Assembly (NCBI RefSeq): GCF_003550175.1
Contig: NZ_QXDF01000001.1
Location: 124,001-188,000 of the forward strand
Source of the DNA: Dichotomicrobium thermohalophilum
GTDB lineage: Bacteria > Pseudomonadota > Alphaproteobacteria > Rhizobiales > Rhodomicrobiaceae
Direction of reading: 5' to 3'
Length of the DNA: 64,000 nucleotides
In this document: positions 36,589 to 44,730 of the stretch, in pieces
Position numbering within the stretch: the stretch's first letter is position 1
Layout: each line of letters opens with the position of its first letter
Notes under the pieces: generated by a model
Told to the model about the DNA's origin: nothing
Databases searched by the model: none
Seen by the model: only the letters and a program-made list of their open reading frames with translations
Program-made: the position numbers and the translations under genes

Positions 36589-36806
36589 CAAATCGCCTTT
36601 CCGTATCGCTCAATGAATGCGCGGCAGCGTGGTTAGGGAACGCCCAAAGGCCTGCTCGGGTTTCCCTTGGCAGCAATACACGCACCTTTCGCGGAAGGTG
36701 GGGTCCACTGGGTCGGGGAAACACCCCGCCCCGCGCGAACCCTGCCGCCAGGGACATCCCGCAACGCGCTTCAGCGACAACCCGTCGAACAGAAAGGGGA
36801 ATTTTC

Positions 36807-37805
36807 ATGGAAACCACGCGCATTCCCGGAACGGACCTGCAACCCAGCCGCATCGGACTCGGCACTTGGGCGATCGGCGGCTGGATGTGGGGTGGCACCG
36901 ACGAACAGGAGTCGATCCGCACCATTCACGCGGCCATTGACCGGGGTATCAATCTCATCGACACCGCACCGGTCTACGGCATGGGCCGGTCAGAACAGAT
37001 CGTTGGCAAGGCGATCGCGCAGAGCGACCGCGACAAGCTGGTAATCTCCACCAAAGCCGGTCTCGAATGGGAAGGTCGCCAGCCCTACCGCAATGCGACG
37101 AGCGAGCGCCTCACCGCCGAAGTCGACGATAGCCTGAAGCGGCTCGGCGTCGATGTGATCGACATCCATCACGTGCACTGGCCGGACCCGCTGGTCCCGA
37201 TCGAGGAGACCGCCGGGGCGATGAAGGAGATCCATGACGCCGGGAAAATCCGCGCGGTCGGCGTCAGCAACTTCTCGGTCGAGCAGATGGAACGTTTCCG
37301 CGCTGAGTGTCCGCTCCACGTCGTCCAGCCGCCCTACAACCTGTTCGAGCGCGGGATCGAGGCCGACGTGCTGCCTTATGCGCGCGAGCACGACATCGCC
37401 ACGCTGACCTACGGCGCGCTGTGCCGAGGTCTGCTCACCGGCAAGATGACGCAGCATCAGGAGTTCCAGGGCGACGACCTGCGACAGACCGACCCGAAAT
37501 TCCGTCAGCCCCGCTTCATCCAGTACCTGACCGCAGCAGAGAAGCTTGACCAGTTGGCCAAGGAGCGCTTCGGCAAGCGCGTGCTGCATCTGGCGCTGCG
37601 CTGGCTGCTGGATCGGCCAGGCGTGAGTGTGGCGCTGTGGGGCGCGCGGCGTCCGGGCCAGCTCAACCCGGTCGAAGAGATCGCCGACTTCCACATCGAC
37701 GAGCAAACCGCCCACGACATTGACCGCGTCCTCGACGGGTACATCAAGCAGCCGGTCGGCCCCGAGTTCATGGCGCCGCCGACCCGGGAACAGAAAGCTG
37801 CGTGA
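36807..37805 (+). CDS. Aldo/keto reductase
   Basis: 332 aa (beta/alpha)8 NADPH-dependent reductase. Catalytic tetrad visible: Asp and Tyr in NLIDTAPVYGMG, Lys in VISTKAGLEW, His in IDIHHVHWPDP. The cofactor part is near RWLLDRPGVSVALWGARRP. The start at 36807 follows AAAGGGGA. Members of this branch reduce small aldehydes or ketones; the substrate is unknown. A partial EcfG-like element (GGAAC-N17-GGTT) lies 145 bases upstream. The persulfide-dioxygenase-like gene follows 84 bases downstream. Confidence 0.9.
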   Translation: METTRIPGTDLQPSRIGLGTWAIGGWMWGGTDEQESIRTIHAAIDRGINLIDTAPVYGMGRSEQIVGKAIAQSDRDKLVISTKAGLEWEGRQPYRNATSERLTAEVDDSLKRLGVDVIDIHHVHWPDPLVPIEETAGAMKEIHDAGKIRAVGVSNFSVEQMERFRAECPLHVVQPPYNLFERGIEADVLPYAREHDIATLTYGALCRGLLTGKMTQHQEFQGDDLRQTDPKFRQPRFIQYLTAAEKLDQLAKERFGKRVLHLALRWLLDRPGVSVALWGARRPGQLNPVEEIADFHIDEQTAHDIDRVLDGYIKQPVGPEFMAPPTREQKAA

Positions 37806-37889
37806 TCTGGTCACTGAAACGCTGGCGCTTCTCAGGCGTTATGAACGCCAGCTTGGGAACCCTCTCGCAAAAATTTGGAGGCATCACGG

Positions 37890-38804
37890 ATGACGGAGCA
37901 GAAACCGGAGGTCAAAGGCTTCTACGACCCCAAGACCGGCAGCGCGCAATATGTCGTGTCTGACCCGGACACGAAGAAGGCGGCGATCATCGACCCGGTC
38001 TGGGACTATGACGAGAAAGCCGGACAGGTCTGCACGCCGAACGCGGACGAAATCCTCAAATACGTGCAGGACGCCGGGCTTGAGGTCGTCTGGATCCTCG
38101 ACACGCACCCGCACGCCGACCACTTCTCGGCGGCGCAGTACCTGAAGAGCAAGCTCGGCGCGCCGACGGCCATCGGCGAGCACGTCGTCAAGGTCCAGAA
38201 ACTCTGGAAGGACATCTACAACCTGCCGGATGACTTCCCGACTGACGGCTCGCAGTGGGACCATCTGTTCAAGGACGGCGACACCTTCGAGATCGGGTCG
38301 TTGCCCGTGCGGGTTATGTTCAGCCCGGGACACACGCTTGCGTCGATCACCTACGTCGTCGGCGATGCGGCCTTCGTGCACGACACTCTGATGATGCCGG
38401 ATTCCGGGACCTCGCGGGCCGACTTCCCCGGCGGCAGCGCGCGGGACCTCTACCGCAGCATCCAGCGCCTCCTGGAACTGCCGGATGAGACGCGCGTGTT
38501 CGTCGGCCACGACTACGGCCGCGGCGGGCGCAAGCCGCAATGGGAAACCACGATCGGCGAGACGAAGCGCAACAACATCCACCTGCGCGACAATCCCAGC
38601 GAGGACGACTACGTGCGCATCCGTAACGCGCGCGACGCCGAACTGCCGCTTCCGCACCTGATGCTGGAGGCGCTGCAGATCAACATTCGCGGCGGCCGGA
38701 CGCCGAAGCCGGAGTCGAACGGCGTGTCCTACCTCAAGATCCCGCTGAACCAGTTCTCCGGCACATCCGACGTCTGCGACAATCCCCAGACGATCACCGA
38801 CTGA
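37890..38804 (+). CDS. MBL-fold metallo-hydrolase, persulfide dioxygenase (ETHE1/Blh)-like
   Basis: 304 aa. The metal motif THPHADH (about 74-80), the second His in SPGHTL and the third in VGHDYG give the metallo-beta-lactamase site; the HDTLMMPDSGTSRADFPGG stretch is typical of ETHE1/Blh-type persulfide dioxygenases, which oxidise glutathione persulfide to sulfite in sulfide detoxification. ATG 37890 with GGAGG eight bases upstream is preferred to an upstream in-frame start at 37875. No rhodanese or sulfide:quinone reductase gene is nearby. A strong hairpin follows the stop. Confidence 0.85.
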   Translation: MTEQKPEVKGFYDPKTGSAQYVVSDPDTKKAAIIDPVWDYDEKAGQVCTPNADEILKYVQDAGLEVVWILDTHPHADHFSAAQYLKSKLGAPTAIGEHVVKVQKLWKDIYNLPDDFPTDGSQWDHLFKDGDTFEIGSLPVRVMFSPGHTLASITYVVGDAAFVHDTLMMPDSGTSRADFPGGSARDLYRSIQRLLELPDETRVFVGHDYGRGGRKPQWETTIGETKRNNIHLRDNPSEDDYVRIRNARDAELPLPHLMLEALQINIRGGRTPKPESNGVSYLKIPLNQFSGTSDVCDNPQTITD

Positions 38805-38834
38805 GGCGCTGTCGGCGCCAGATAACGAAAATCA

Positions 38835-38879
38835 TTGAAGCGCGTTCATCAGCCGCGTAGCTAGATGAGCGCGCTTCAA
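38835..38879. terminator. Long hairpin downstream of the MBL-fold gene
   Basis: Sixteen-base arms (38835-38850 and 38864-38879) pair with a single G-T wobble around a 13-base loop; the left arm begins TTGAAGCGCG. It follows the stop at 38804 by 30 bases and precedes the TTG start of the second ZIP gene, so it probably ends the AKR-MBL transcript. Confidence 0.65.
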
Positions 38880-38935
38880 CTGTTGCTATTTTCACCGTTC
38901 CGGCGCCCACCGGCTGAACACGCGAAGGACCGCCG

Positions 38936-39688
38936 TTGTTTGAAATCAACGTCTGGACCGTTCTGATCGCCGCATTCATCACCGCCGTCATGACGGGGGT
39001 GGGCGCGCTGCCCTTCCTGGTCTACCGGCGGGTGAGCGGGGCGCTGCTCGGCTATTCCAACGCGGTCGCGGGCGGCCTGATGCTGGCGGCGAGCCACAGT
39101 CTGATCGCCGAGGGCGTGGCGCTAAACGCGGAGCGCGCGCTGATCGGCGTGCTTATCGGGCTGGGCGCGATCATCGCCAGCAATCGGCTGATCCCGTCCG
39201 GCGACGGCCTTGAGGTCGCCAATCTCGGCGGCGTCGATGCGCGCAAGGCGCTGCTGATCCTGGGCATCATGACAGCGCATTCCTTCGCGGAGGGTATCGG
39301 CGTCGGCGTCTCCTTCGGCGGGACCGAGGCGCTGGGCATCTTCATCACCACGGCGATCGCGTTTCACAACGTGCCGGAAGGGCTGGCGATCTCGCTGGTG
39401 CTGGTGCCGCGCGGCACGCCGGTGTGGAAGGCCGCCGGCTGGAGCATCTTTACCAGCCTGCCGCAGCCGCTGATGGCCGTGCCCGCCTTCCTGTTCGTTC
39501 AGGCGTTCGAGCCGTTCCTGCCCGTTGGGCTGGGCATCGCCGCCGGCGCGATGATCTGGATGGTGTTCGCCGAGCTGATCCCTGACGCGATGGAGGAGGT
39601 GTCGGGCGGGGCGGTCGGCACGGCGGTGACGCTGGCCTTCACGCTGATGCTGGCCTTCCAGCTCCTCATACTGCCCGCGGGGCACTGA
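38936..39688 (+). CDS. ZIP family divalent metal transporter, copy 2
   Basis: 250 aa. Metal-site helices are HSFAEGIGVGVSFGG (about 112-126) and HNVPEGLAISLVL (about 143-155), the GufA/ZIP pair. Compared with the copy at 33 kb the first motif has HSFAEG rather than HNLPEG and the histidine-rich loop is missing, so the two may differ in ion or regulation. No ATG fits; translation most likely starts at TTG 38936 seven bases after AAGGA. It converges with icd, the stops being seven bases apart. Confidence 0.87.
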   Translation: MFEINVWTVLIAAFITAVMTGVGALPFLVYRRVSGALLGYSNAVAGGLMLAASHSLIAEGVALNAERALIGVLIGLGAIIASNRLIPSGDGLEVANLGGVDARKALLILGIMTAHSFAEGIGVGVSFGGTEALGIFITTAIAFHNVPEGLAISLVLVPRGTPVWKAAGWSIFTSLPQPLMAVPAFLFVQAFEPFLPVGLGIAAGAMIWMVFAELIPDAMEEVSGGAVGTAVTLAFTLMLAFQLLILPAGH

Positions 39689-39694
39689 GGCGGC

Positions 39695-40912
39695 TTACGC
39701 CGCCATCTTCGCCCGCAGGTTCTCGTCGATCTTGTCGAGGAAGCCCTCTGTGGACAGCCAGCCCTGCTCATCGCCGATCAACAGCGCCAGGTCTTTGGTC
39801 ATGTAGCCGCTTTCGATCGTCTCGACGACCGTCGCCTCCAGCTTCTCGGCGAAGTCGGTCAGCGCCTGGTTACCGTCGAGCTTGCCGCGATGCTTCAGCC
39901 CACGCGACCATGCGAAGATCGAGGCGGTGGAGTTGGTCGAGGTTTCCTTGCCCTGCTGGTGCATCCGGTAGTGGCGTGTGACGGTGCCATGCGCGGCCTC
40001 GGCCTCCACCGTCTTTCCGTCGGGCGTCGTCAGGACGCTGGTCATCAGGCCGAGCGAGCCGAAGCCTTGGGCCACGGTGTCGGACTGCACGTCACCGTCA
40101 TAGTTCTTGCAAGCCCAGACGTAACCGCCCGACCATTTCAGGGCCGCGGCGACCATGTCGTCGATCAGCCGGTGCTCGTAGGTCAGGCCCGCGGCCTCGA
40201 ACTTGTCCTTGAACTCGTCGTCGTAGACCTTCTGGAAGATGTCCTTGAAGCGCCCGTCATAGGCTTTGAGGATCGTGTTCTTCGTGGACATGTAGAGCGG
40301 ATAACCGCGCTCATAGGCATAGTTCATGCAAGCGCGGGCGAAGTCGGTGATGGACGAGTCGAGGTTGTACATCGACATCGCCACGCCGCCGCCGGGGAAG
40401 TCGAAAACCTCGTGCTCGATCGGGGCGCCGCCGTCCGAGGGCTGGAACTTGATGGTGAGCTTGCCGGGGCCGGGCACGACAAAGTCGGTCGCGCGGTACT
40501 GGTCGCCGAAGGCATGGCGCCCGATAATAATCGGTTTGGTCCAGCCCGGCACGAGACGCGGCACGTTGCGGCAGATGATCGGCTCGCGGAACACCACACC
40601 GCCAATAATGTTGCGGATGGTCCCGTTGGGTGAGCGCCACATCTTTTTCAGGCCGAATTCCTCGACGCGCGCCTCGTCCGGCGTAATCGTCGCGCACTTC
40701 ACGCCGACGCCGTGCTCCTTGATCGCGTTGGCGGCATCGACGGTGACCTGATCGTCAGTCTCGTCGCGATGCTGGATCGACAGGTCGTAATAACGCAGAT
40801 CGATATCCAGATACGGAAGGATCAGCTTCTCCTTGATGAGATGCCAGATGATGCGCGTCATTTCATCGCCGTCGAGCTCGACGACCGGGTTTTCGACCTT
40901 GATTTTTTCCAT
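39695..40912 (-). CDS. icd: NADP-dependent isocitrate dehydrogenase
   Basis: 405 aa, the length of the homodimeric type II enzyme found in alphaproteobacteria. Conserved segments include [13 protein letters not shown], the substrate Ser in [23 protein letters not shown], the [13 protein letters not shown] stretch and [17 protein letters not shown] with the NADP-binding region. It converts isocitrate to 2-oxoglutarate in the TCA cycle. It is divergent from trmJ, with 123 bases between. Confidence 0.95.
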   Translation of the reverse strand: MEKIKVENPVVELDGDEMTRIIWHLIKEKLILPYLDIDLRYYDLSIQHRDETDDQVTVDAANAIKEHGVGVKCATITPDEARVEEFGLKKMWRSPNGTIRNIIGGVVFREPIICRNVPRLVPGWTKPIIIGRHAFGDQYRATDFVVPGPGKLTIKFQPSDGGAPIEHEVFDFPGGGVAMSMYNLDSSITDFARACMNYAYERGYPLYMSTKNTILKAYDGRFKDIFQKVYDDEFKDKFEAAGLTYEHRLIDDMVAAALKWSGGYVWACKNYDGDVQSDTVAQGFGSLGLMTSVLTTPDGKTVEAEAAHGTVTRHYRMHQQGKETSTNSTASIFAWSRGLKHRGKLDGNQALTDFAEKLEATVVETIESGYMTKDLALLIGDEQGWLSTEGFLDKIDENLRAKMAA

Positions 40913-41035
40913 GATCCGTCCTTGCGCGAGGTCTGTTCGGGTTAGCGTGTTGCGACTCGATGCGCCGCAGCATAATGCGCGCGTCCCCTGTGGCCAAGCC
41001 TTGCGGGGGCGGAACAGCCTATGTAGACACCCCAC

Positions 41036-41863
41036 ATGCCCGACAACAATGTGAGCCACCCTCCCGCAGCAGAGGGGCTAGACGGACCACCAACAGCGCC
41101 GGCCATCATCCTGGTCGAGCCGCAACTCGGCGACAATATCGGCGCCGCAGCGCGTGCGATGGCCAATTTCGGGCTAGGTGAGTTGCGCGTGGTGGCCCCA
41201 CGCGACGGCTGGCCCAATGCAGCGGCGCAGTCCTATGCGGCGAACGCGCTCAGCATCGTCGACAACGCCAGGGTGTTTCCCGACCTGAAAGCCGCCGTCG
41301 CCGATCTGCACTACGTCATCGCGACGACGGCGCGCCGCCGTGACATGACCAAGCTCGTGTTTAGTCCCGAGAGCGCGGCGGGCGAAATGCTGACGCGGAC
41401 AAAAGCTCGCCAAAATTGCGGTGTCCTGTTCGGAAAGGAGCGATCGGGTCTGGAAAACGACGATATCGCCATCGCCGATGCGATCATTAGTGCACCCGTC
41501 GTGGCCGCTTTCGCTTCAATCAATTTGGCTCAAGCCGTCTTGCTCATCGCCTATGAGTGGCGTAAGGCATGGCTGGACGCCGAGGAAAGCGGCGAGAAGA
41601 CCGCCGAACCGTGGCGCCAGGGCGATGCCCAACCCGCCACACAGGAAGAGCTGATCGGCTTTTTCGAGCAGTTGGAACGGGAGCTGGATGCCTCAGGATT
41701 TCTGCGTCCGCCGGAAAAGCGCCCCCGGATGGTGCGTAGCATCCGGAATATGTTCAAACGAATGGGAGCCACCGACCAGGAGGTCCGCACGCTCCGCGGC
41801 ATTGTTGCTTCGTTGACACGCCGCCACGAAGGCGGTTCTCGGGATAACCCGAAAATGTCATAG
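41036..41863 (+). CDS. trmJ: tRNA (cytidine/uridine-2'-O-)-methyltransferase, SpoU class
   Basis: 275 aa. SpoU/TrmH motif 1 is [19 protein letters not shown], motif 2 [14 protein letters not shown] and motif 3 [14 protein letters not shown], forming the knotted SAM-binding fold. The C-terminal helical extension (about 190-270) and motif set fit TrmJ, which methylates the ribose at position 32 of tRNAs. The position beside icd and upstream of rpsD is a Rhizobiales arrangement. The start ATG has no strong ribosome site. Confidence 0.85.
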   Translation: MPDNNVSHPPAAEGLDGPPTAPAIILVEPQLGDNIGAAARAMANFGLGELRVVAPRDGWPNAAAQSYAANALSIVDNARVFPDLKAAVADLHYVIATTARRRDMTKLVFSPESAAGEMLTRTKARQNCGVLFGKERSGLENDDIAIADAIISAPVVAAFASINLAQAVLLIAYEWRKAWLDAEESGEKTAEPWRQGDAQPATQEELIGFFEQLERELDASGFLRPPEKRPRMVRSIRNMFKRMGATDQEVRTLRGIVASLTRRHEGGSRDNPKMS

Positions 41864-41936
41864 TGCCGCCGCGATTGTGCTATTGCCAGACCGACGGAAC
41901 GGGCGGCATCTCGCCTTGAAAGCGAGACAGGGGCAA

Positions 41937-42500
41937 ATGATGAAGAGTTCGATTGTGACGAAATTCTTGGCTGTAGCCGCAGCAGTGTTGTGCGTTTATG
42001 CCGGTCCGGCATCCGCCCAGGATGGCGGCGAGTTGAGCGAAAAAACCGTCAACGTCATCACCGGTTTCGCGCTGACCACCATCCCGAGCGAGATTAAGCG
42101 TCCGGACGGCTCGGTGATGAAGATCGACAAGTCCGATCTGTCGAAAATCGTTGTTCCTGTTGATGACGCTCGCCGAGTCATCAAGGTGGCCCGCCTATCC
42201 GCGCACGCCCAGATGTGCGATCTGCCGCAACTCCAGGCCCAGAATTACCTGACCATGATGCGGCAGGAGCGCGCCAAGGATAAATGGACCGAGGAACAAC
42301 TCCTTTTCATCAACCGGCTGCACCTGTTCACGGTGATGTGGCTCAGCGGCAATGTCCGGTTCGTCGACAAAGGCGACGGCTCCAAGGAACCAGAGATCAT
42401 CTCGGATCCTGACGAGAGCAAGAACGAGTGCACCGAGGAAGACCGGAAGCAGGTGCGCGCGGCGATCGAGAACTATCTCAAGCAGGCCAAAAAGTCATAA
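41937..42500 (+). CDS. Exported protein of unknown function
   Basis: 187 aa. Residues 1-27 are a signal peptide with probable cleavage after ASA (ASA-QDGG), so the protein is periplasmic. The mature part is polar, with an EIKRPDGSVMKIDKSDLSKI segment, a two-Cys pair (MCDLPQL and NECTEED) about 90 residues apart that could form a disulfide, and a helical C-terminus. No family is recognised. The CAGGGG ribosome site fits either of two adjacent ATGs (41937 or 41940). It lies between trmJ and rpsD. Confidence 0.7.
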   Translation: MMKSSIVTKFLAVAAAVLCVYAGPASAQDGGELSEKTVNVITGFALTTIPSEIKRPDGSVMKIDKSDLSKIVVPVDDARRVIKVARLSAHAQMCDLPQLQAQNYLTMMRQERAKDKWTEEQLLFINRLHLFTVMWLSGNVRFVDKGDGSKEPEIISDPDESKNECTEEDRKQVRAAIENYLKQAKKS

Positions 42501-42527
42501 CCGCTGGGTGCCCGTGCGCGGCGCGTG

Positions 42528-42557
42528 TTGACAACACCATTGGCAGCTGTCTATTTA
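42528..42557 (+). promoter_or_regulatory. Sigma-70-like promoter upstream of rpsD
   Basis: TTGACA (42528-42533) and TATTTA (42552-42557) are separated by 18 bases, a near-consensus housekeeping promoter about 170 bases before rpsD. The predicted transcription start falls directly before the hairpin at 42565, which makes the arrangement odd. Confidence 0.5.
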
Positions 42558-42564
42558 CCGACAC

Positions 42565-42591
42565 GGCGGGTGCGATGCGCGCCCGCCTTTT
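42565..42591 (+). terminator. GC-rich hairpin with T-run in the rpsD leader region
   Basis: Ten-base arms GGCGGGTGCG (42565-42574) and CGCGCCCGCC (42578-42587) pair with one G-T wobble around an ATG loop, followed by TTTT. It could terminate the upstream exported-protein gene (stop 42500) or act in the rpsD leader. Confidence 0.6.
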
Positions 42592-42727
42592 GCGTTGCCG
42601 TGGCGATCTCCTGAGGACTTCCGCTTTTTATCCGGTCGGATCGCCTGTCACCCGCCCGCGCGGGCCAGGAGGCAACGTTTCATAATCCGTCGAAACCTTC
42701 TTTTTCAGACTTTGGGAGTCAGAGCAG

Positions 42728-43345
42728 ATGAGCAAGCGCATCAGCGCGAAATACAAGATCGATCGCCGTATGGGCGAGAACATCTGGGGCCGGCCGAAGA
42801 GTCCGGTGAACAAGCGCGAATATGGCCCCGGCCAGCACGGCCAGCGCCGCCGCGGCAAGCTGTCGGACTATGGCGAGCAGCTCCGGGCCAAACAGAAGCT
42901 GAAAGGCTACTACGGCAACATCACCGAGAAACAGTTCCGTGCGATCTACAAGGAAGCCACGCGGCAGAAAGGCGATACCTCCGAGGCGCTGATCGGCCTG
43001 CTGGAGCGGCGTCTGGACGCGATCGTGTACCGTGCAAAGTTCGTGCCGACCGTGTTCGCCGCGCGCCAGTTCGTCAATCACGGCCACATCAAGGTCAACG
43101 GCCAGCGTGTCACGATCCCGAGCTTTCGGTGCAAGGAAGGCGACGTTATCGAGGTGCGCGAGAAGTCCCGTGACATGGGGCTGGTGCTTGAAGCGGTGGA
43201 AAGTCCTGAGCGTGACGTGCCGGACTATATCGACGTTGACCACAACAAGATGACCGCGAAACTGGTGCGTATCCCGCAGCTCGGCGATGTTCCCTATCCG
43301 GTGATGATGGAGCCGAACCTCGTGGTCGAGTTCTATTCCCGCTAA
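42728..43345 (+). CDS. rpsD: 30S ribosomal protein S4
   Basis: 205 aa. The N-terminal domain contains [21 protein letters not shown] and lacks the zinc-binding cysteines found in some S4 proteins; the S4 RNA-binding domain at about 95-155 includes [11 protein letters not shown] and [22 protein letters not shown]4 is a primary 16S rRNA binder needed for small-subunit assembly. A GGGAGT site precedes the ATG by nine to ten bases. As usual in Rhizobiales it stands alone instead of in the alpha operon. Confidence 0.97.
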   Translation: MSKRISAKYKIDRRMGENIWGRPKSPVNKREYGPGQHGQRRRGKLSDYGEQLRAKQKLKGYYGNITEKQFRAIYKEATRQKGDTSEALIGLLERRLDAIVYRAKFVPTVFAARQFVNHGHIKVNGQRVTIPSFRCKEGDVIEVREKSRDMGLVLEAVESPERDVPDYIDVDHNKMTAKLVRIPQLGDVPYPVMMEPNLVVEFYSR

Positions 43346-43364
43346 GCGGCGTGCCGGGCCTGCG

Positions 43365-43970
43365 TCATTCGTGGCGCTGGCCCGGGCTGTGCTCCACAAG
43401 CGCGTAGGCAATCATGGTCATCAGCACGGCGGCGCAAAAGAAGTAGATGCCGGGCAGGGCCGCCGCCTCGGTCAGCGCGCTGGCCTTTACGTAAAAGATA
43501 ACCAGCGCCAGAACCAAGACATCCAGCATCGACCACTTTCCCAACCAGGACATCCGGTTCAACATGCGCTGCCGCGCCCGCCCGTCGGCTGCCATCGTCG
43601 CATATGCGACGAGCAGATAAAGCAGCTTGAGTACCGGAAACAGAATCGAAAACACCACAAGGATACCGGCAAGGAACAGCTCCTGCTCGGCATAAAGCGC
43701 GCGCACGATCGACACAAAGGAATGCGTGTCGGACCAGACGTAGAAATAGGTGAGTTCGATAACCGGCAGGGTAAGGCCGAGCACGAGTGACACGGTGGCC
43801 CCGATGATCATCACGCCCACCGCGAAGATGCGGAAAACGCCCGGGACTGCGGGGGACCGCAGGTCGACTGGCTCGGTCGCGTCCTCAGCCAGGCTTGAGG
43901 GGAAACGACCGGCTTGCGAAAGACGCGCGATGAGTGACGGGCGATTGTCGTCCGTCGTGAGATCGTCCAT
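43365..43970 (-). CDS. PqiA-like inner membrane protein
   Basis: 201 aa with four hydrophobic helices at about 48-70, 95-118, 140-165 and 170-192. The segments LGLTLPVIELTYF and VVFSILFPVLKLLYLL match single-module paraquat-inducible protein A family members. The family is linked to membrane lipid homeostasis; no pqiB or pqiC lies nearby. The stop is 19 bases from that of the convergent rpsD. Confidence 0.78.
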   Translation of the reverse strand: MDDLTTDDNRPSLIARLSQAGRFPSSLAEDATEPVDLRSPAVPGVFRIFAVGVMIIGATVSLVLGLTLPVIELTYFYVWSDTHSFVSIVRALYAEQELFLAGILVVFSILFPVLKLLYLLVAYATMAADGRARQRMLNRMSWLGKWSMLDVLVLALVIFYVKASALTEAAALPGIYFFCAAVLMTMIAYALVEHSPGQRHE

Positions 43971-44025
43971 CTGCCTCCCGCACCCGCGCCCGGACGGCCT
44001 CGGCCGCGCGAGTCAGCGCGGGCGA

Positions 44026-44376
44026 TTACGCCGGCGCCGAGCGCTTTTCGAATGCAATATCCTTTTGCTCCAGGTGCTGCTGAAGCTCACCCTCCTGGAA
44101 CATCTCGGTCAGAATATCACATCCGCCGACAAATTCGCCCTTCACGTAGAGCTGCGGAATGGTTGGCCAGTTGGTGTAGGTCTTGATGCCCTCGCGCACG
44201 TCGTTGTCATCAAGGACGTTGATATCCTTGTAGTCGACGCCGAGATAATCGAGCATCCGGACGACCTGCGCGGAGAATCCGCACTGCGGGAAATGGCGGT
44301 TGCCCTTCATGAACAGGACAACGTCGTTGCTCTGAACCTGATCCTTGATCCAGTCGTGAACGTTCTGCTGGTCCAT
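44026..44376 (-). CDS. grxD: Monothiol glutaredoxin (Grx4/GrxD type)
   Basis: 116 aa glutaredoxin fold with active site CGFS (in FPQCGFSAQV), WPTIPQLYVKGEFVGGCDI glutathione-binding segment and the usual QVQSNDVVLFMKG start. Class II monothiol glutaredoxins bridge a [2Fe-2S] cluster, often with BolA, and serve Fe-S delivery and iron regulation. bolA lies 44 bases upstream on the same strand, supporting a GrxD-BolA partnership. Confidence 0.95.
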   Translation of the reverse strand: MDQQNVHDWIKDQVQSNDVVLFMKGNRHFPQCGFSAQVVRMLDYLGVDYKDINVLDDNDVREGIKTYTNWPTIPQLYVKGEFVGGCDILTEMFQEGELQQHLEQKDIAFEKRSAPA

Positions 44377-44420
44377 CGTTGCGTCCTTCGACTTGCGGTG
44401 AATTTGGTAAACTGACGGGC

Positions 44421-44654
44421 TTAGTCCGGTGCCGAGGTCTGGAGCGCGAGCGCGTGCAGCGCCCCGCCCATCTGACCCTGCAGAGCGTCATAGACGAGCT
44501 GATGCTGCTGAACCTTGGTCTTGCCCCGGAAAGCTTCGGAGACGATCACCGCCGCATAATGATCCCCATCGCCAGCCAGATCGCGGATCGTGACCTGCGC
44601 ATCTGGCAGCTTGGCCTTGATCAACGCTTCGATTTCAGCGGCTTCCATCGGCAT
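44421..44654 (-). CDS. bolA: BolA family protein
   Basis: 77 aa. The class II KH-like fold with an early helix (IEALIKAKLPDAQVTIRDL), the GDHYAAVIVSEAF strand-turn and a conserved His in KVQQHQLVYDAL fits the BolA family; these residues bind the shared [2Fe-2S] cluster with monothiol glutaredoxin. It sits between purL and grxD, probably in the same transcript. Confidence 0.93.
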   Translation of the reverse strand: MPMEAAEIEALIKAKLPDAQVTIRDLAGDGDHYAAVIVSEAFRGKTKVQQHQLVYDALQGQMGGALHALALQTSAPD

Positions 44655-44730
44655 GTGTGATCTCCCTCAGACGACGACGAGCATACACATCGAGGGCGGC
44701 ACTGCCAATAAGAATGTCCGACCCCGACGC

